NCBI GenBank assembly: GCA_046733475.1 | Contig: JBKPPF010000020.1 | Coordinates: 1-64,000 of the forward strand | Direction: 5' to 3' | Origin: DATEOR01 sp046733475 | Lineage (GTDB): Bacteria > Actinomycetota > Thermoleophilia > Gaiellales > Gaiellaceae | Length of the DNA stretch: 64,000 nt | Shown: in pieces, positions 36,459-45,517 of the stretch | How positions within the stretch are numbered: position 1 is the stretch's first letter | Layout of the letters: every line of letters starts with the position of its first letter | The notes under the pieces: model-generated | What the model was told of the DNA's origin: nothing | Database searches by the model: none | What the model saw: the letters and a program-made list of their open reading frames with translations, nothing else | Translations under genes and position numbers: made by a program

Positions 36459-37559
36459 TCGGCGCTTCCGGACCCCGGCCTGAAGCCGAACGTGCAGCGG
36501 CTCGACGACCGCGGCAGGCGCGAACGCCTCGACGGCGCGGCGGTAGGCGGCGTGGCGCAGAGTCCAGACGCGGTTGCGGTCGGCAATGAGCCAGCGCAGC
36601 GCATCCGCGAGCGCCTGGGGGTCGCCCGGCTCCACGAAGCGGGCCGCGTCCCCGAGCGCTTCCCGCTGGGAGACGGAGTCCGAGGTGACGATCGCACAGC
36701 CGGCCGCGGCTCCCTGGAAGACCTTGTTCGGGATCACGCGCATCCCCTTCACGCCGGGGCTGAAGATCCCCAGGCAGATGTCGTGCTCGAAGACGAGCGC
36801 TGGGAGCTCGTTGCGCTCGACCCAGTCGATCCACTCGACCGCGGGCGAGTTGCCGGCGAGCTCCTTCGTGCGCGCGAGGTCCTGGCCGCGGCCGGCCATC
36901 GTGAAGCGCACCTCGGCCGGGTCGGGGTCGAGGAGGCGAATCGCCTCGCCGATCACCGGCGCGCCCTGGAGCGGCGTGTAGATCCCGAAGAAGACGACGC
37001 GAATCGGGCCTTCCTTCCGTGGCTCGGGCTCGCGGAACCACTCCTTCGGCGTGCCGATGTAGACGGTGAACGCCTCCGAGCGGATCGGCTCGGGGAGGAG
37101 CTCGCGGTGCCCCTCGGAGTCGACGAAGACGAGGTCGGCGGCGCGGACGGCCGACTTGTCGATGCGGTCGAGGGCGGCGAGCTCGGGCCTGAAGGTCGTC
37201 CCCCGATCGATCGCCGTGTCCTTGAAGAAGAGGTAATGGTCAAGCACGATCGGCCTCGACTTGAAGCACCGCCGCGCCAGGTGGACGTCGAACTGGCCCA
37301 TGTAGGGGACGAGGACGACATCGGGGTCGGGCATCTCCCTCGCCTTGCGCCAGAGCTCTCGCCAGGCCCGGGCGACCCGGGCCGCGATCAGCGGCGCGCG
37401 GAGCGGCTGCCGCGCTGCCTTGACCCGTTCGGCCGTGTCCACCTGGAGCGGCACATTGCACTCGACGAGCTCGTGCCCGTGCTCGCGCAGACCCTCGAAG
37501 AGGACCTGCACGCGCGGCTGCTCCCAGAGGCGGTATGTGCCGAAGGCGACGATGCGCAC
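36456..37559 (-). CDS. Glycosyltransferase (GT-B, GT4-like)
   Basis: The 367-residue protein has a GT-B fold. The N-terminal domain starts RIVAFGTYRLWEQPRVQVLF. The C-terminal Rossmann domain has PIRVVFFGIYTPLQGAPVIG and then the donor-binding region FSPGVKGMRVIPNKVFQGAA with an AGCAIVTSDS stretch. It should transfer a sugar from a nucleotide donor to a polysaccharide intermediate in the cytoplasm. The GTG start sits six bases after a -10 box shared with the divergent methyltransferase gene. Confidence 0.85.
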   Translation of the reverse strand: MRIVAFGTYRLWEQPRVQVLFEGLREHGHELVECNVPLQVDTAERVKAARQPLRAPLIAARVARAWRELWRKAREMPDPDVVLVPYMGQFDVHLARRCFKSRPIVLDHYLFFKDTAIDRGTTFRPELAALDRIDKSAVRAADLVFVDSEGHRELLPEPIRSEAFTVYIGTPKEWFREPEPRKEGPIRVVFFGIYTPLQGAPVIGEAIRLLDPDPAEVRFTMAGRGQDLARTKELAGNSPAVEWIDWVERNELPALVFEHDICLGIFSPGVKGMRVIPNKVFQGAAAGCAIVTSDSVSQREALGDAARFVEPGDPQALADALRWLIADRNRVWTLRHAAYRRAVEAFAPAAVVEPLHVRLQAGVRKRR

Positions 37560-37581
37560 CGCGCGATCTTAGAGTTCAGGC
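37560..37581. promoter_or_regulatory. Compact divergent leaderless promoter
   Basis: The 22 bases between two divergent GTG starts hold two -10 boxes. TAAGAT on the minus strand (37571-37566) is six bases before the start at 37559. TAGAGT on the plus strand (37570-37575) is six bases before the start at 37582. The boxes overlap by two bases, so both cannot be used at once. Confidence 0.55.
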
Positions 37582-38313
37582 GTGGACGCACCCCCGCTCA
37601 CCGTCAACGCCTGGCTTCGCTACGACCTCATCGAGCGGACACTCGCCGGGCTCGACGGGATCGAGTCCATTCTCGAGATTGGCGCGGGACGCGGCGCGCT
37701 CGGCGCCCGGCTAGCGTCGCGCTTCCACTACGTCGGTGTCGAGCCCGATGAGCTTTCCTACGAGGCCGCGAAGGAGGTGCTCGGCCGCCTCGGCGGGGAG
37801 ATGGTCTGCGGCGACGTCTCCGCGCTACCGGAGGACGCGGTCTTCGACGCGGCCTGCGCCTTCGAAGTGCTCGAGCACATCGAGGACGACGCGGCCGCGC
37901 TACGCGCCTGGCGCGAGCGGCTGCGGCCCGAGGGCCGGCTCCTCATGAGCGTCCCCCTCTACCAGCGCCGCTACGCGGCGGCCGACCGCTTCGTCGGTCA
38001 CTACCGCCGCTACGACCCCGAGCCGCTCGGGAAGCTCCTGCGCGAGACCGGCTACGCGGACGTGAAGCTCATGACCTTCGGCTTTCCGCTCGGGCACGTG
38101 CTCGAGAAGTCGCGGAACCTACTCGCCCGCGTGGCGAAGCCGGACGAGAGCCAGGATGAGCGGACCGGCGCGAGCGGCCGCCGTTTTCAGCCTTCACGAC
38201 GAGCGGGCCTGGCGACGCAGGCGCTCTCGGCGCCGTTCCGCTACGCGCAGAGGCCGTTCTACGACACGCGCCTAGGCGCGGGGCTATTCGCGGTTGCGCA
38301 GCGAGCAGACTAG
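37582..38313 (+). CDS. Class I SAM-dependent methyltransferase
   Basis: The 243-residue protein has motif I ILEIGAGRGALGARL, the acidic VGVEPDEL after strand 2, GDVSALPEDAVFDAACAFEV and LRPEGRLLMSVPL, which together form a methyltransferase_11/12-type Rossmann fold binding S-adenosylmethionine. The tail (VGHYRRYDPEPLGKLLRETG) matches proteins in polysaccharide clusters that methylate sugars or lipid carriers. The GTG start is set by the divergent promoter. Its TAG shares CTAG with the opposite glycoside hydrolase gene. Confidence 0.88.
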   Translation: MDAPPLTVNAWLRYDLIERTLAGLDGIESILEIGAGRGALGARLASRFHYVGVEPDELSYEAAKEVLGRLGGEMVCGDVSALPEDAVFDAACAFEVLEHIEDDAAALRAWRERLRPEGRLLMSVPLYQRRYAAADRFVGHYRRYDPEPLGKLLRETGYADVKLMTFGFPLGHVLEKSRNLLARVAKPDESQDERTGASGRRFQPSRRAGLATQALSAPFRYAQRPFYDTRLGAGLFAVAQRAD

Positions 38314-39830
38314 GGGCACTCGACGACGCCGCCGCAGCCGAACGGACGGACGGACTTGTCCGGAGGCCGCACGAGCGAGAAGTTCCTCGAATCCTCGTTC
38401 GCGAACGTCGCCGTGAGCGAGCCCTTTTTCTCCGACCGGGTGTAGGTCTTCGTGAAGATCCCGCCGGTGGTCGCCATGGCATCCTTGAGCGTGACCGTGC
38501 CCCCACCGGCCTTGTTCAGCACGATGTGAACGGTTCCGCTCTGGCTGGTAGGCGTCCGCCCCCAGATCTTGATCTTCCCTCCGCCCGCATAGGCGACGAA
38601 CGGGAAACGGAAGGCCTCGAGCGAGTTCTTGGCGGTGACATTCGGGCCCGTGACGGCGGGAACCATCCGAACCGGGCAGGGGTCGTCGATATCAGGGCTG
38701 TCGTCGCAATAGAAGAGACCCGACTGGTACTGCCCGTAGAACTTGGCGGAACTGATCGGGTAATCACGTAGCTGGCCCCACAGCACGGCCTCGATCCCAA
38801 GTTGCCAGGCGCGGTAGAGCGACTCGGCAGTCCAGCGGACGTGGAGCCTGTTGGGTACCGCGATCGGGTCGATCGGCTTCGAGTCCCAGCTGAACTCGCT
38901 GATCCAGAAGCGGGCGTTGTGGTTTCCGTTCTTGTTCGTGATGTGCTTGGCCCTGGCCGCGGCCCTGATCAGCTTCGTCCACTGCGGCAGGTCGCCGTAG
39001 GAGACGTCGTTCTTGTACAGAGCGTGGTGCCAGACGTTGCCCGACGTGTACGGGTGCGTCGCCCAGATGTCAGCGTGCACGTTCGTCTTGCACGTCGGCT
39101 TGTTGTGCGCGTCCATGCACAGAAGCTTGCGGTCGAAGAGCAGCGGGCCGGCCGCGGTCGGGCGCCCCTTGGGGTCCCAGTGCGAGAAGGGCGCGGTCTC
39201 ACCGGCGACGACGAACTTGCCCTGGTTGTGGATCGGCTCGGCCGCCGTGTTCAGCAGCGTCCGATACATGCCCGGTGAGACTAGCTTGCCGTGCCTGTAC
39301 TGGGGGCTCAGGAAGGTCCGATAGTTCGGCTCGTTCCAGACTCCCCAGTACTGGACGAAGGGGAACTTGGCGAGAGCCGCGCGCGTGAACTGCTTCAGCT
39401 TCTTTGGAGACGGATCGCGAGTCCCGCGGCCGTCGGGCTTGCCGCGCTGGGCCCAGTCAGGCGCGGAGCGGAGCGTGAGGAGGATGTCGAGGCCGCGATT
39501 GTGAGCCACAGTGACGTTGTCCTCCAGGCTCTGCGCATTCCAGTCGTAGCTCGGGTCGTTGGGGTTGGCGGGATTGTCCGGCGGGTTGTCTCCCGCGACG
39601 GAGCGCCAGTACACGTAGAAGCGGGCGATCTTGCTACCGGCGAACTCCACTCCGTCCATCGCAGCCGCCGGGGTCAGCTCCTGCGAGGGATCGGAAAGCG
39701 CCGCATTGCTCGGGTCGAGGAAGCCGGTCTTCAGCGTCCCCGCCGAAGCCGTCGACGCAGTGAATGCGAGACCGATCGTCCCCGCAAGAAGGGCGATGCG
39801 CGCAAACCTGGGCAGCAGTCCAACGCTCAA
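38310..39830 (-). CDS. Secreted glycoside hydrolase (clan GH-A type)
   Basis: The 506-residue protein has a signal peptide (RIALLAGTIGLAFTASTASA) and a TIM-barrel domain like cellulase and GH39-type enzymes. GVWNEPNYRTF holds the acid/base Glu (about 167), and FWISEFSWDS holds the nucleophile Glu (about 312). A beta-sandwich-like C-terminus (about 410-506) follows. It should act outside the cell, possibly trimming the polysaccharide made by the nearby genes. The start is a TTG with GAGAGGAC upstream. A paralog lies directly upstream at 39944. Confidence 0.85.
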   Translation of the reverse strand: MSVGLLPRFARIALLAGTIGLAFTASTASAGTLKTGFLDPSNAALSDPSQELTPAAAMDGVEFAGSKIARFYVYWRSVAGDNPPDNPANPNDPSYDWNAQSLEDNVTVAHNRGLDILLTLRSAPDWAQRGKPDGRGTRDPSPKKLKQFTRAALAKFPFVQYWGVWNEPNYRTFLSPQYRHGKLVSPGMYRTLLNTAAEPIHNQGKFVVAGETAPFSHWDPKGRPTAAGPLLFDRKLLCMDAHNKPTCKTNVHADIWATHPYTSGNVWHHALYKNDVSYGDLPQWTKLIRAAARAKHITNKNGNHNARFWISEFSWDSKPIDPIAVPNRLHVRWTAESLYRAWQLGIEAVLWGQLRDYPISSAKFYGQYQSGLFYCDDSPDIDDPCPVRMVPAVTGPNVTAKNSLEAFRFPFVAYAGGGKIKIWGRTPTSQSGTVHIVLNKAGGGTVTLKDAMATTGGIFTKTYTRSEKKGSLTATFANEDSRNFSLVRPPDKSVRPFGCGGVVECP

Positions 39831-39943
39831 GTGATGTCCTCTCCCTGCCCCCGTCCCGAAGGGGGCTCTCCCGATTCTGTTTCACACGATAGTCGGGGAA
39901 GGCCGACCCTTCAATCGCCAACCACACGTCAAGCGGTCGGGCG

Positions 39944-41407
39944 CTAGTGCCTGCACGCGAACGGGCCGCCACAACCCCAGGTGTTCGGAAGCGAGAAACT
40001 CCGCGGGCGACGGAGCGAGAAGGCCAGCGAGTTCGCGCCACCGGCTTGCCCGCGGTAGAGATGCGTTTGGTCGGACGAGCGCCAACGCAGGGCGAAGATC
40101 CCGTATGTGTCCGCGGTCAATGTCTTGACCGTCGTCCAGCCAATCTTCAGCTTGCGCTGGATCACGACCTGGTGGGAAGCTCCGTCCTTCGTCCTCCCCC
40201 ACACCCTGACGTAGCCGTTCTTCTCGTAGGCAACGAACGGGAACTCGAAGGAGCGGAGAGAGGATCTCTTCGCGACGTCGCGCTGCAGGAATCCGCTGTC
40301 CGCGCACCGGCTTCCGACGTCATCGCTCGTCGACGCGTTTCCGCAGAAGTAGAGACCTGACTGGTACTGGGTGTCGGGGAAGGGCCGGTCGCGCAGCTGG
40401 TGCCAGACGAAGAAGCTGACGCCCGAGCGCCACGCCTGGTAGAGCGCCTCCGAGACCCATCGGGCGTGCAGCTTCATCGGGACCGCGTCGGGGTCGGGTC
40501 CGTCGGTGTCCCAGCTGAACTCGGAGACCCAGAACGGGATCGAGCTTCCGGTCGTCAGCGCATTGCCGGATGCCTTCGCGGCAGTCAACGTCTTCCTCAT
40601 CTTCGGCAAATCGCCGAGCGAAACGCCGTCGGGGCTGCCCTGCTTCCCGTAGGGGCCTCCGTTCGTATACGGATGGTGCGACCATGCATCGAGATGAACG
40701 GGACAGGCGGCGACCTTCTTAAGCGTGTCGGAGAGGCAGAACAACTTGCGCATGAACTGGAGCGGCGCGATCTTGTAGCGCCGGGCCAATCCGCCGGCGA
40801 CGACCGTTGCGCCAGGGTCCACCGCGTGGATCCCCGCGTAGAAGGAGTTCAGCAAGTCGCGGTACATCCCCGGGGAGACCTGGTTCCCGTTGACGACCTG
40901 GGGAGCGAGGAAGTGGTCGAGGTTCGATTCGTTCCACGCTTCCCAGAAATGAACCTGCGGGTAGCGCTTGGCGATCGCCTGGGCGAAGTCCCCGAAGGCT
41001 TGCGGGCTGGGATCCACCGTCCCCGCCTCGCCGCCGTAGACGCTGCGGTCCTCGGCCCACTTCGGGGCCCTCCAGATCGTCACGAGAGGGGTGAGCCCGG
41101 CGGCGAGCGCGCCGCTGACGCGCATGTCCGCCCGCGAATCGACCCATTGGTAGGCGGCGTCGTTCGGGTTCGTGGGCGACGACGGGCGCGTCGGCGCGAT
41201 GTCGCTCCAGTAGAGAATGATCCTCGTGTATTTCGTGATGGCGCGGATGCGCTCGTTCGCGGTGGGCATGTCCGCGGAGGGCGCATAGGGCTGCTCGACC
41301 GCGGTCAGGAGCGGATGCGGCGCGGAGGAGGAAGCGGCCGGCGCGAGAAGAGCGGCAAGTGCGCAGCAGAAAACAACGAGGAATCGAGAGTGTTTACAAA
41401 TAGACAA
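39944..41407 (-). CDS. Secreted glycoside hydrolase paralog (clan GH-A type)
   Basis: The protein shares layout and motifs with the neighbour at 38310: YWSDIAPTRP, APKWAEDRS, FWEAWNESNLDHFL (acid/base Glu), SPGMYRDLLN, then FWVSEFSWDTDGPDPDAVPM (nucleophile Glu) and a C-terminal beta domain ending GCGGPFACRH. I chose the TTG at 41407 because it puts the signal peptide (SICKHSRFLVVFCCALAALL) at the N-terminus. The frame is open to an ATG at 41497, only four bases from the divergent ligase start, which would leave no promoter. The substrate is unknown. Confidence 0.82.
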   Translation of the reverse strand: MSICKHSRFLVVFCCALAALLAPAASSSAPHPLLTAVEQPYAPSADMPTANERIRAITKYTRIILYWSDIAPTRPSSPTNPNDAAYQWVDSRADMRVSGALAAGLTPLVTIWRAPKWAEDRSVYGGEAGTVDPSPQAFGDFAQAIAKRYPQVHFWEAWNESNLDHFLAPQVVNGNQVSPGMYRDLLNSFYAGIHAVDPGATVVAGGLARRYKIAPLQFMRKLFCLSDTLKKVAACPVHLDAWSHHPYTNGGPYGKQGSPDGVSLGDLPKMRKTLTAAKASGNALTTGSSIPFWVSEFSWDTDGPDPDAVPMKLHARWVSEALYQAWRSGVSFFVWHQLRDRPFPDTQYQSGLYFCGNASTSDDVGSRCADSGFLQRDVAKRSSLRSFEFPFVAYEKNGYVRVWGRTKDGASHQVVIQRKLKIGWTTVKTLTADTYGIFALRWRSSDQTHLYRGQAGGANSLAFSLRRPRSFSLPNTWGCGGPFACRH

Positions 41408-41501
41408 TGTTTTTCCGGAGAGGGCTGGGCGGCCTAAAAGGGGCTCCGGAAGGCCACGCAGGTTAGCAAGCTTCCGCCGAAGAAACTCCACACGCATTTA
41501 C

Positions 41502-43421
41502 ATGGCTTCCGGACGACATCTCGTCAAGCCCCTCTGGGTCGCCGCCGTCGCGGCGGGCGTCTTCTGGATCGCCTATGACGGGGGCAGCTACGGCCTCACG
41601 AGCCGCAACTCGATCGCAGTCATCGTCCTCTGGGGTCTCGTCCTCGCGTCGGCCGTGGGCTTCTGGCCTGCGGCACGAATCCCGAGGTCCGCGCTCGTCT
41701 CGGGAGCGCTGCTCGCGGCGTTCGCGATGTGGACCGGCCTCTCCGCGCTCTGGGCGGCGAGCCCGGAGAAAGCCTTCAACGAGTTCGACCGCGTCCTGCT
41801 TCTTCTCACGATCTTCGTGCTCGCGGTCGTCGCCTCACCGCGTGCAAGCGCGCACCGCTGGCTCGCGGGGCTCGCCATCGGGCTGACCTCCGTCGGCCTC
41901 CTCGCGCTCGTCAGCCGGCTCTTCCCACACCTGTTCGGAACCACGACCCAACTCGGGGAGATCTTCCCGACCGCGAGGAAGCGGCTGAGCTTCCCCGTCG
42001 ACTACTGGAACGGGCTCGCGACCCTCGTCGCCTTCGCGATTCCCGCCCTCCTCTACTTCGCGGCCGAGTCCCGTGCGGTCGTACGGGGTCTGGCGGTTGC
42101 TCCGCTGCCCGCCCTTGTCGCAACCCTCTATCTCACCTCCTCCCGTGGCGGCTGGATTGCGACCGCGATCGCGGTCGTCGTCCTCCTCGCGCTCACGTCG
42201 CGACGGTGGGCGACCGCGGGAGCGCTGGTCGTCGGAGGCGCGGCGTCGGCGGGGGCGGTCGCGGTCCTCCTCGCCCGCGACGAGCTCGTCGACTCGCCGC
42301 TCCAGTCATCCGTTGCGGAAAGCCAGGGGCGGAGCGCGGCGCTGCTCATCGGGCTCCTCTGCCTCGCCGCCGGCGCAGCGTACGGCCTTCTCGCGCGCGT
42401 TGTGCCCTCCCCTCCTCGCGCGAGCACGAGAGCCGCGACGGCGTTCGCGGTCGCGCTCGTCGTGCTCGCACTGGCCGCCGTGGCCACCGCCGATCCGGTG
42501 GAGCGGTTCAACAACTTCAAGGAGATCCCGCCCGAGCTACAGGGTGCGTCGGTGCAGGAGCACCTCTTGTCGACGAGCGGCAACGGCCGCTGGCAGTGGT
42601 GGAGCTCGGCGGCGGACGAATTCGAAAGCAAGCCGCTCACCGGGCGGGGCGCCGGCTCGTACGAGGCGTGGTGGGCCGAGCACGCGTCCATCGCCGCTTT
42701 CGTGCGCGACGCACACTCGCTCTACCTCGAGACCCTCGGCGAGCTCGGCATCGTCGGGCTCGCGCTCCTCGTGGCTTTCATCGTCTCGTGTCTTGTTGCA
42801 GGCTTTCGGGGCCTCGGCGGCCGGACCGAGAGCGAACGGGCGGCCGTCGCGGCGCTCTTGGCCCTCGTCGCCGCCTTCCTCTTCGAGGCGGGGATCGATT
42901 GGATGTGGGAGGTGACCGCGGTTTCGCTCGTCGCCGTCCTGGCCCTCGGACTGCTCGCGGGCCCGGCGACCGACCCTGAGCTCACGGCCCCACAGACGCT
43001 CGAGGCCCGCCGGCCCACGAACCTCCCGCTTCTCCGCGTGGCCGCGACCGTCGTCGCGTTCGCGCTGATCCTCGCGGAGGCGATTCCGCTGCTCGCAACC
43101 ATGGAGGTGCGGCGAAGCCAGGAGGCCGTTGATTCCGGCAACCTCGTCGAGGCGATCGACCGGGCAGAATCGGCCCGGAGCATCCAGCCCTGGGCAGCGT
43201 CTCCCTATCTGCAGCTCGCGCTCGTCCGGGAGCTCGGCGGGCGCATCGACGAGGCTCGCGGCTCGATCGAGACCGCCCTCGAGCATGACCAGGACGACTG
43301 GCGCCTGTGGCTCGTCGCGGCCCGGATTCAGACGAAGGCAGGCGCAATCGCCGAGGCCCGGCAGAGCCTCGCGAAGGCCGAGGAGCTGAATCCGAAATCG
43401 GACCTCTTCGCCGCGGGCTGA
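41502..43421 (+). CDS. O-antigen ligase / polymerase family membrane protein with TPR tail
   Basis: The 639-residue protein has about 12 membrane helices. Its large outer loop (about 325-405) holds SGNGRWQWWSSAADEF and RDAHSLYLETLGELGIVG, the signature of Wzy_C/WaaL-type ligases and polymerases. Helices resume at LALLVAFIVSCLVAGF. The last 120 residues form TPR-like helices (LVEAIDRAESARSIQPWAAS, ARQSLAKAEELNPKSD). It likely joins or polymerises polysaccharide repeat units on the outer face of the membrane. A second ligase-type gene lies at 50262. Confidence 0.85.
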   Translation: MASGRHLVKPLWVAAVAAGVFWIAYDGGSYGLTSRNSIAVIVLWGLVLASAVGFWPAARIPRSALVSGALLAAFAMWTGLSALWAASPEKAFNEFDRVLLLLTIFVLAVVASPRASAHRWLAGLAIGLTSVGLLALVSRLFPHLFGTTTQLGEIFPTARKRLSFPVDYWNGLATLVAFAIPALLYFAAESRAVVRGLAVAPLPALVATLYLTSSRGGWIATAIAVVVLLALTSRRWATAGALVVGGAASAGAVAVLLARDELVDSPLQSSVAESQGRSAALLIGLLCLAAGAAYGLLARVVPSPPRASTRAATAFAVALVVLALAAVATADPVERFNNFKEIPPELQGASVQEHLLSTSGNGRWQWWSSAADEFESKPLTGRGAGSYEAWWAEHASIAAFVRDAHSLYLETLGELGIVGLALLVAFIVSCLVAGFRGLGGRTESERAAVAALLALVAAFLFEAGIDWMWEVTAVSLVAVLALGLLAGPATDPELTAPQTLEARRPTNLPLLRVAATVVAFALILAEAIPLLATMEVRRSQEAVDSGNLVEAIDRAESARSIQPWAASPYLQLALVRELGGRIDEARGSIETALEHDQDDWRLWLVAARIQTKAGAIAEARQSLAKAEELNPKSDLFAAG

Positions 43422-43429
43422 ACCACGCC

Positions 43430-45466
43430 CTAGGCTCCGACCACGCCCAGACTGACCCGCTCGCAGTCGGAGGCGACATCATCCTTGTAATCTGCCCTGA
43501 CAGCGTCGAACCGGCCGCCGCACGAGATCGTGTCGGAAAAGCCGTCACGGGCCGCGAACCGGTCGGCTCCGCCCGCGCCGAACAGAAAGTCCCGGCCCGG
43601 GCCGGCGCGCAGCACATCTCTTCCGCGTCCGCCGCGGAGCTCGTCGGGGCCACCGAGCCCCACGAGCACATCGCTTCCGGCGAACCCCCGGATCGAGTCG
43701 CTGTGGGAGGTGCCGACCAGGAGATCGGCCCTCGGGCCCCCGAGGATCGGGCCCAGAGGTAGCGCGACGACCCCGCTGCTCTCGGCGCTCACCGAATCGA
43801 GCGCATTGGTCGCCGTCACCCGGCAGCTGAACGAATGGCCGACGTCCTCGTACCGGAGGAGATACTCAGAGCTCGGCTCGTCGAGCGCGATCCCGTCGCG
43901 CAGCAACGCGCTCTCGAAGACGAGATCGTCTCCGACCCATGTCCCGTTCACGCACCGGATCGTCTCGCGCTCACGCGGAACTCCCTCGACCAGGGGCGGA
44001 GCGAGCACACTCGGAGCCTTGCCGACCGTAAAGGCGAGCGGCTCTGAGGCGCCTCCACCCGGCGCACCGTTCTCAACGGTGATGGCCGCGCGCGTCACGG
44101 TCGCGAGGTCGTCCTCGGAAATCGTCGCGCGCAGGTGGTTCACGTCGACGTAGGTCGTCGGCCTCGGTGACCCGTCCCAGAGCACTACGGATGTGTCTGG
44201 CACGAAGCCTTGCCCCTCGACCCCGAGCTCGAACGCGGCGCCACGAAGATCTCCCTCTGTCCGGTCGAGCGTCTCCGTCTCCGGGACCGGGTTGACGAAG
44301 CGGGCGACGAGGGTTCCATAGCCCCAGAAGGCGATCGGGAAGTCTCCGTTCGGATAGAGGAACTGCGTCACCGCCTTCGTCGTCGACGAGGTGTCGAGGT
44401 ACGGGTGCCTCAGAACGTCGCCAAACGACGCCGCGCCGTCGTCGCTCGCAAACACGTGCAGATCGAGGTCGTCCGGGTCGAAGATCGAGCCGCGGGCCTC
44501 GTGCGCCTCGCCCACGAGCCAGAACGCGTCGTTGACACGCAAGGCGGAGTACGAGGGGCCTGGGAGCTGGGCAAGCGGCGCGGTCTCTCCCGAGCTCAGG
44601 TCGAGCCGCACGATCCATCCAGGCTCCCAGACGTGGTCTTGCCCGAAGACGGCGAAGCCGTCGGGGTCGAAGGCAATGTCGACGGACAGGCAGCGCGTGC
44701 CCGTGCACACGGATTCCCACGTCGCCCCCGCGTCCGTCGAGCGCTCGATCTCGGCCTGCCCGGCTTGAGTGTCGCCGTAACCCACGTACAGCGCTCCCGT
44801 GTACGGATCGACCTGGGCGAAGTGCGCATGCCGATGCGTGCTGGTCTCCCTGACAGTCGTCCACGTGGCGCCCATGTCGTCCGAGCGCCAGACCCAGTTC
44901 AGGTGGCTTCCGGGGTCGAGGACGTTGTAGCTCGCCATGTACGCGTGCGTGCCGTCGTCCGTGATCGAGTGAGGGCTCAGGATCTGGTAGCCGTCCGGAA
45001 AGGTGAAGACCTTGCTCCAGGTGAGGCCGTGATCCGTGGAGCGAAAGAGATCGAAGGTGCCCGTCGTCACCCCGGCGAGAAGCGTCCCGTCGCTCAGCAC
45101 TGCGAAAGAGGTCGTGATGCGGGCAAACGTCGGAAAGTCGTGGACAGGGGTCCATGTGGCGCCTTCGTCGGCTGACGTGAACAGGCGGTATCGGTAGGTC
45201 GGATCGGCCGTATCTCGCGAAATCCCGAAGGCCAACCCGGAAGGATCTACTGCAACAGTCTGGAAATTTTCGTTCTCGAGCACAACCTCGAGACTCGGCG
45301 ATTCCCGACTTTCGGAAGCACAGGCGAGCGCCGTCGCCAGTGCGATCAGAAGGACCCCCACGTGCCGCACGAATCGGCACAGCGTATGGCTTTCGACAGC
45401 TCTTCTCAAGCCAGTCGGGAGCACGGCCGAAGGATCTTTGAATGTACCCAGTAACCGAATCCTCAC
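43430..45466 (-). CDS. Large secreted beta-propeller / IPT / Ig-like / RTX repeat protein
   Basis: The 678-residue protein is a mosaic. An export signal comes first (VGVLLIALATALACAS, about 36-51). A BNR propeller (about 60-390) has SADEGATWTPV, STDHGLTWSKV, SDDMGATWTTV and STDAGATWESV. An IPT/TIG-like domain (about 395-475) contains GQGFVPDTSVVLWDG. An Ig-like domain has RCVNGTWVGDD and FSCRVTATNALDSV. Last come RTX repeats (GPRADLLVGTSHSDSIRGFA, GGRGRDVLRAGPGRDFLFG). It is extracellular and probably carbohydrate-binding. The GTG at 45466 is the longest start; a GTG at 45370 would place the signal peptide at the very N-terminus. Confidence 0.8.
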   Translation of the reverse strand: MRIRLLGTFKDPSAVLPTGLRRAVESHTLCRFVRHVGVLLIALATALACASESRESPSLEVVLENENFQTVAVDPSGLAFGISRDTADPTYRYRLFTSADEGATWTPVHDFPTFARITTSFAVLSDGTLLAGVTTGTFDLFRSTDHGLTWSKVFTFPDGYQILSPHSITDDGTHAYMASYNVLDPGSHLNWVWRSDDMGATWTTVRETSTHRHAHFAQVDPYTGALYVGYGDTQAGQAEIERSTDAGATWESVCTGTRCLSVDIAFDPDGFAVFGQDHVWEPGWIVRLDLSSGETAPLAQLPGPSYSALRVNDAFWLVGEAHEARGSIFDPDDLDLHVFASDDGAASFGDVLRHPYLDTSSTTKAVTQFLYPNGDFPIAFWGYGTLVARFVNPVPETETLDRTEGDLRGAAFELGVEGQGFVPDTSVVLWDGSPRPTTYVDVNHLRATISEDDLATVTRAAITVENGAPGGGASEPLAFTVGKAPSVLAPPLVEGVPRERETIRCVNGTWVGDDLVFESALLRDGIALDEPSSEYLLRYEDVGHSFSCRVTATNALDSVSAESSGVVALPLGPILGGPRADLLVGTSHSDSIRGFAGSDVLVGLGGPDELRGGRGRDVLRAGPGRDFLFGAGGADRFAARDGFSDTISCGGRFDAVRADYKDDVASDCERVSLGVVGA

Positions 45467-45517
45467 AAAGCTCGAACCGATCCTTCAGAGGCCGCTGTCA
45501 CTCTGTCCGCTGACCTC

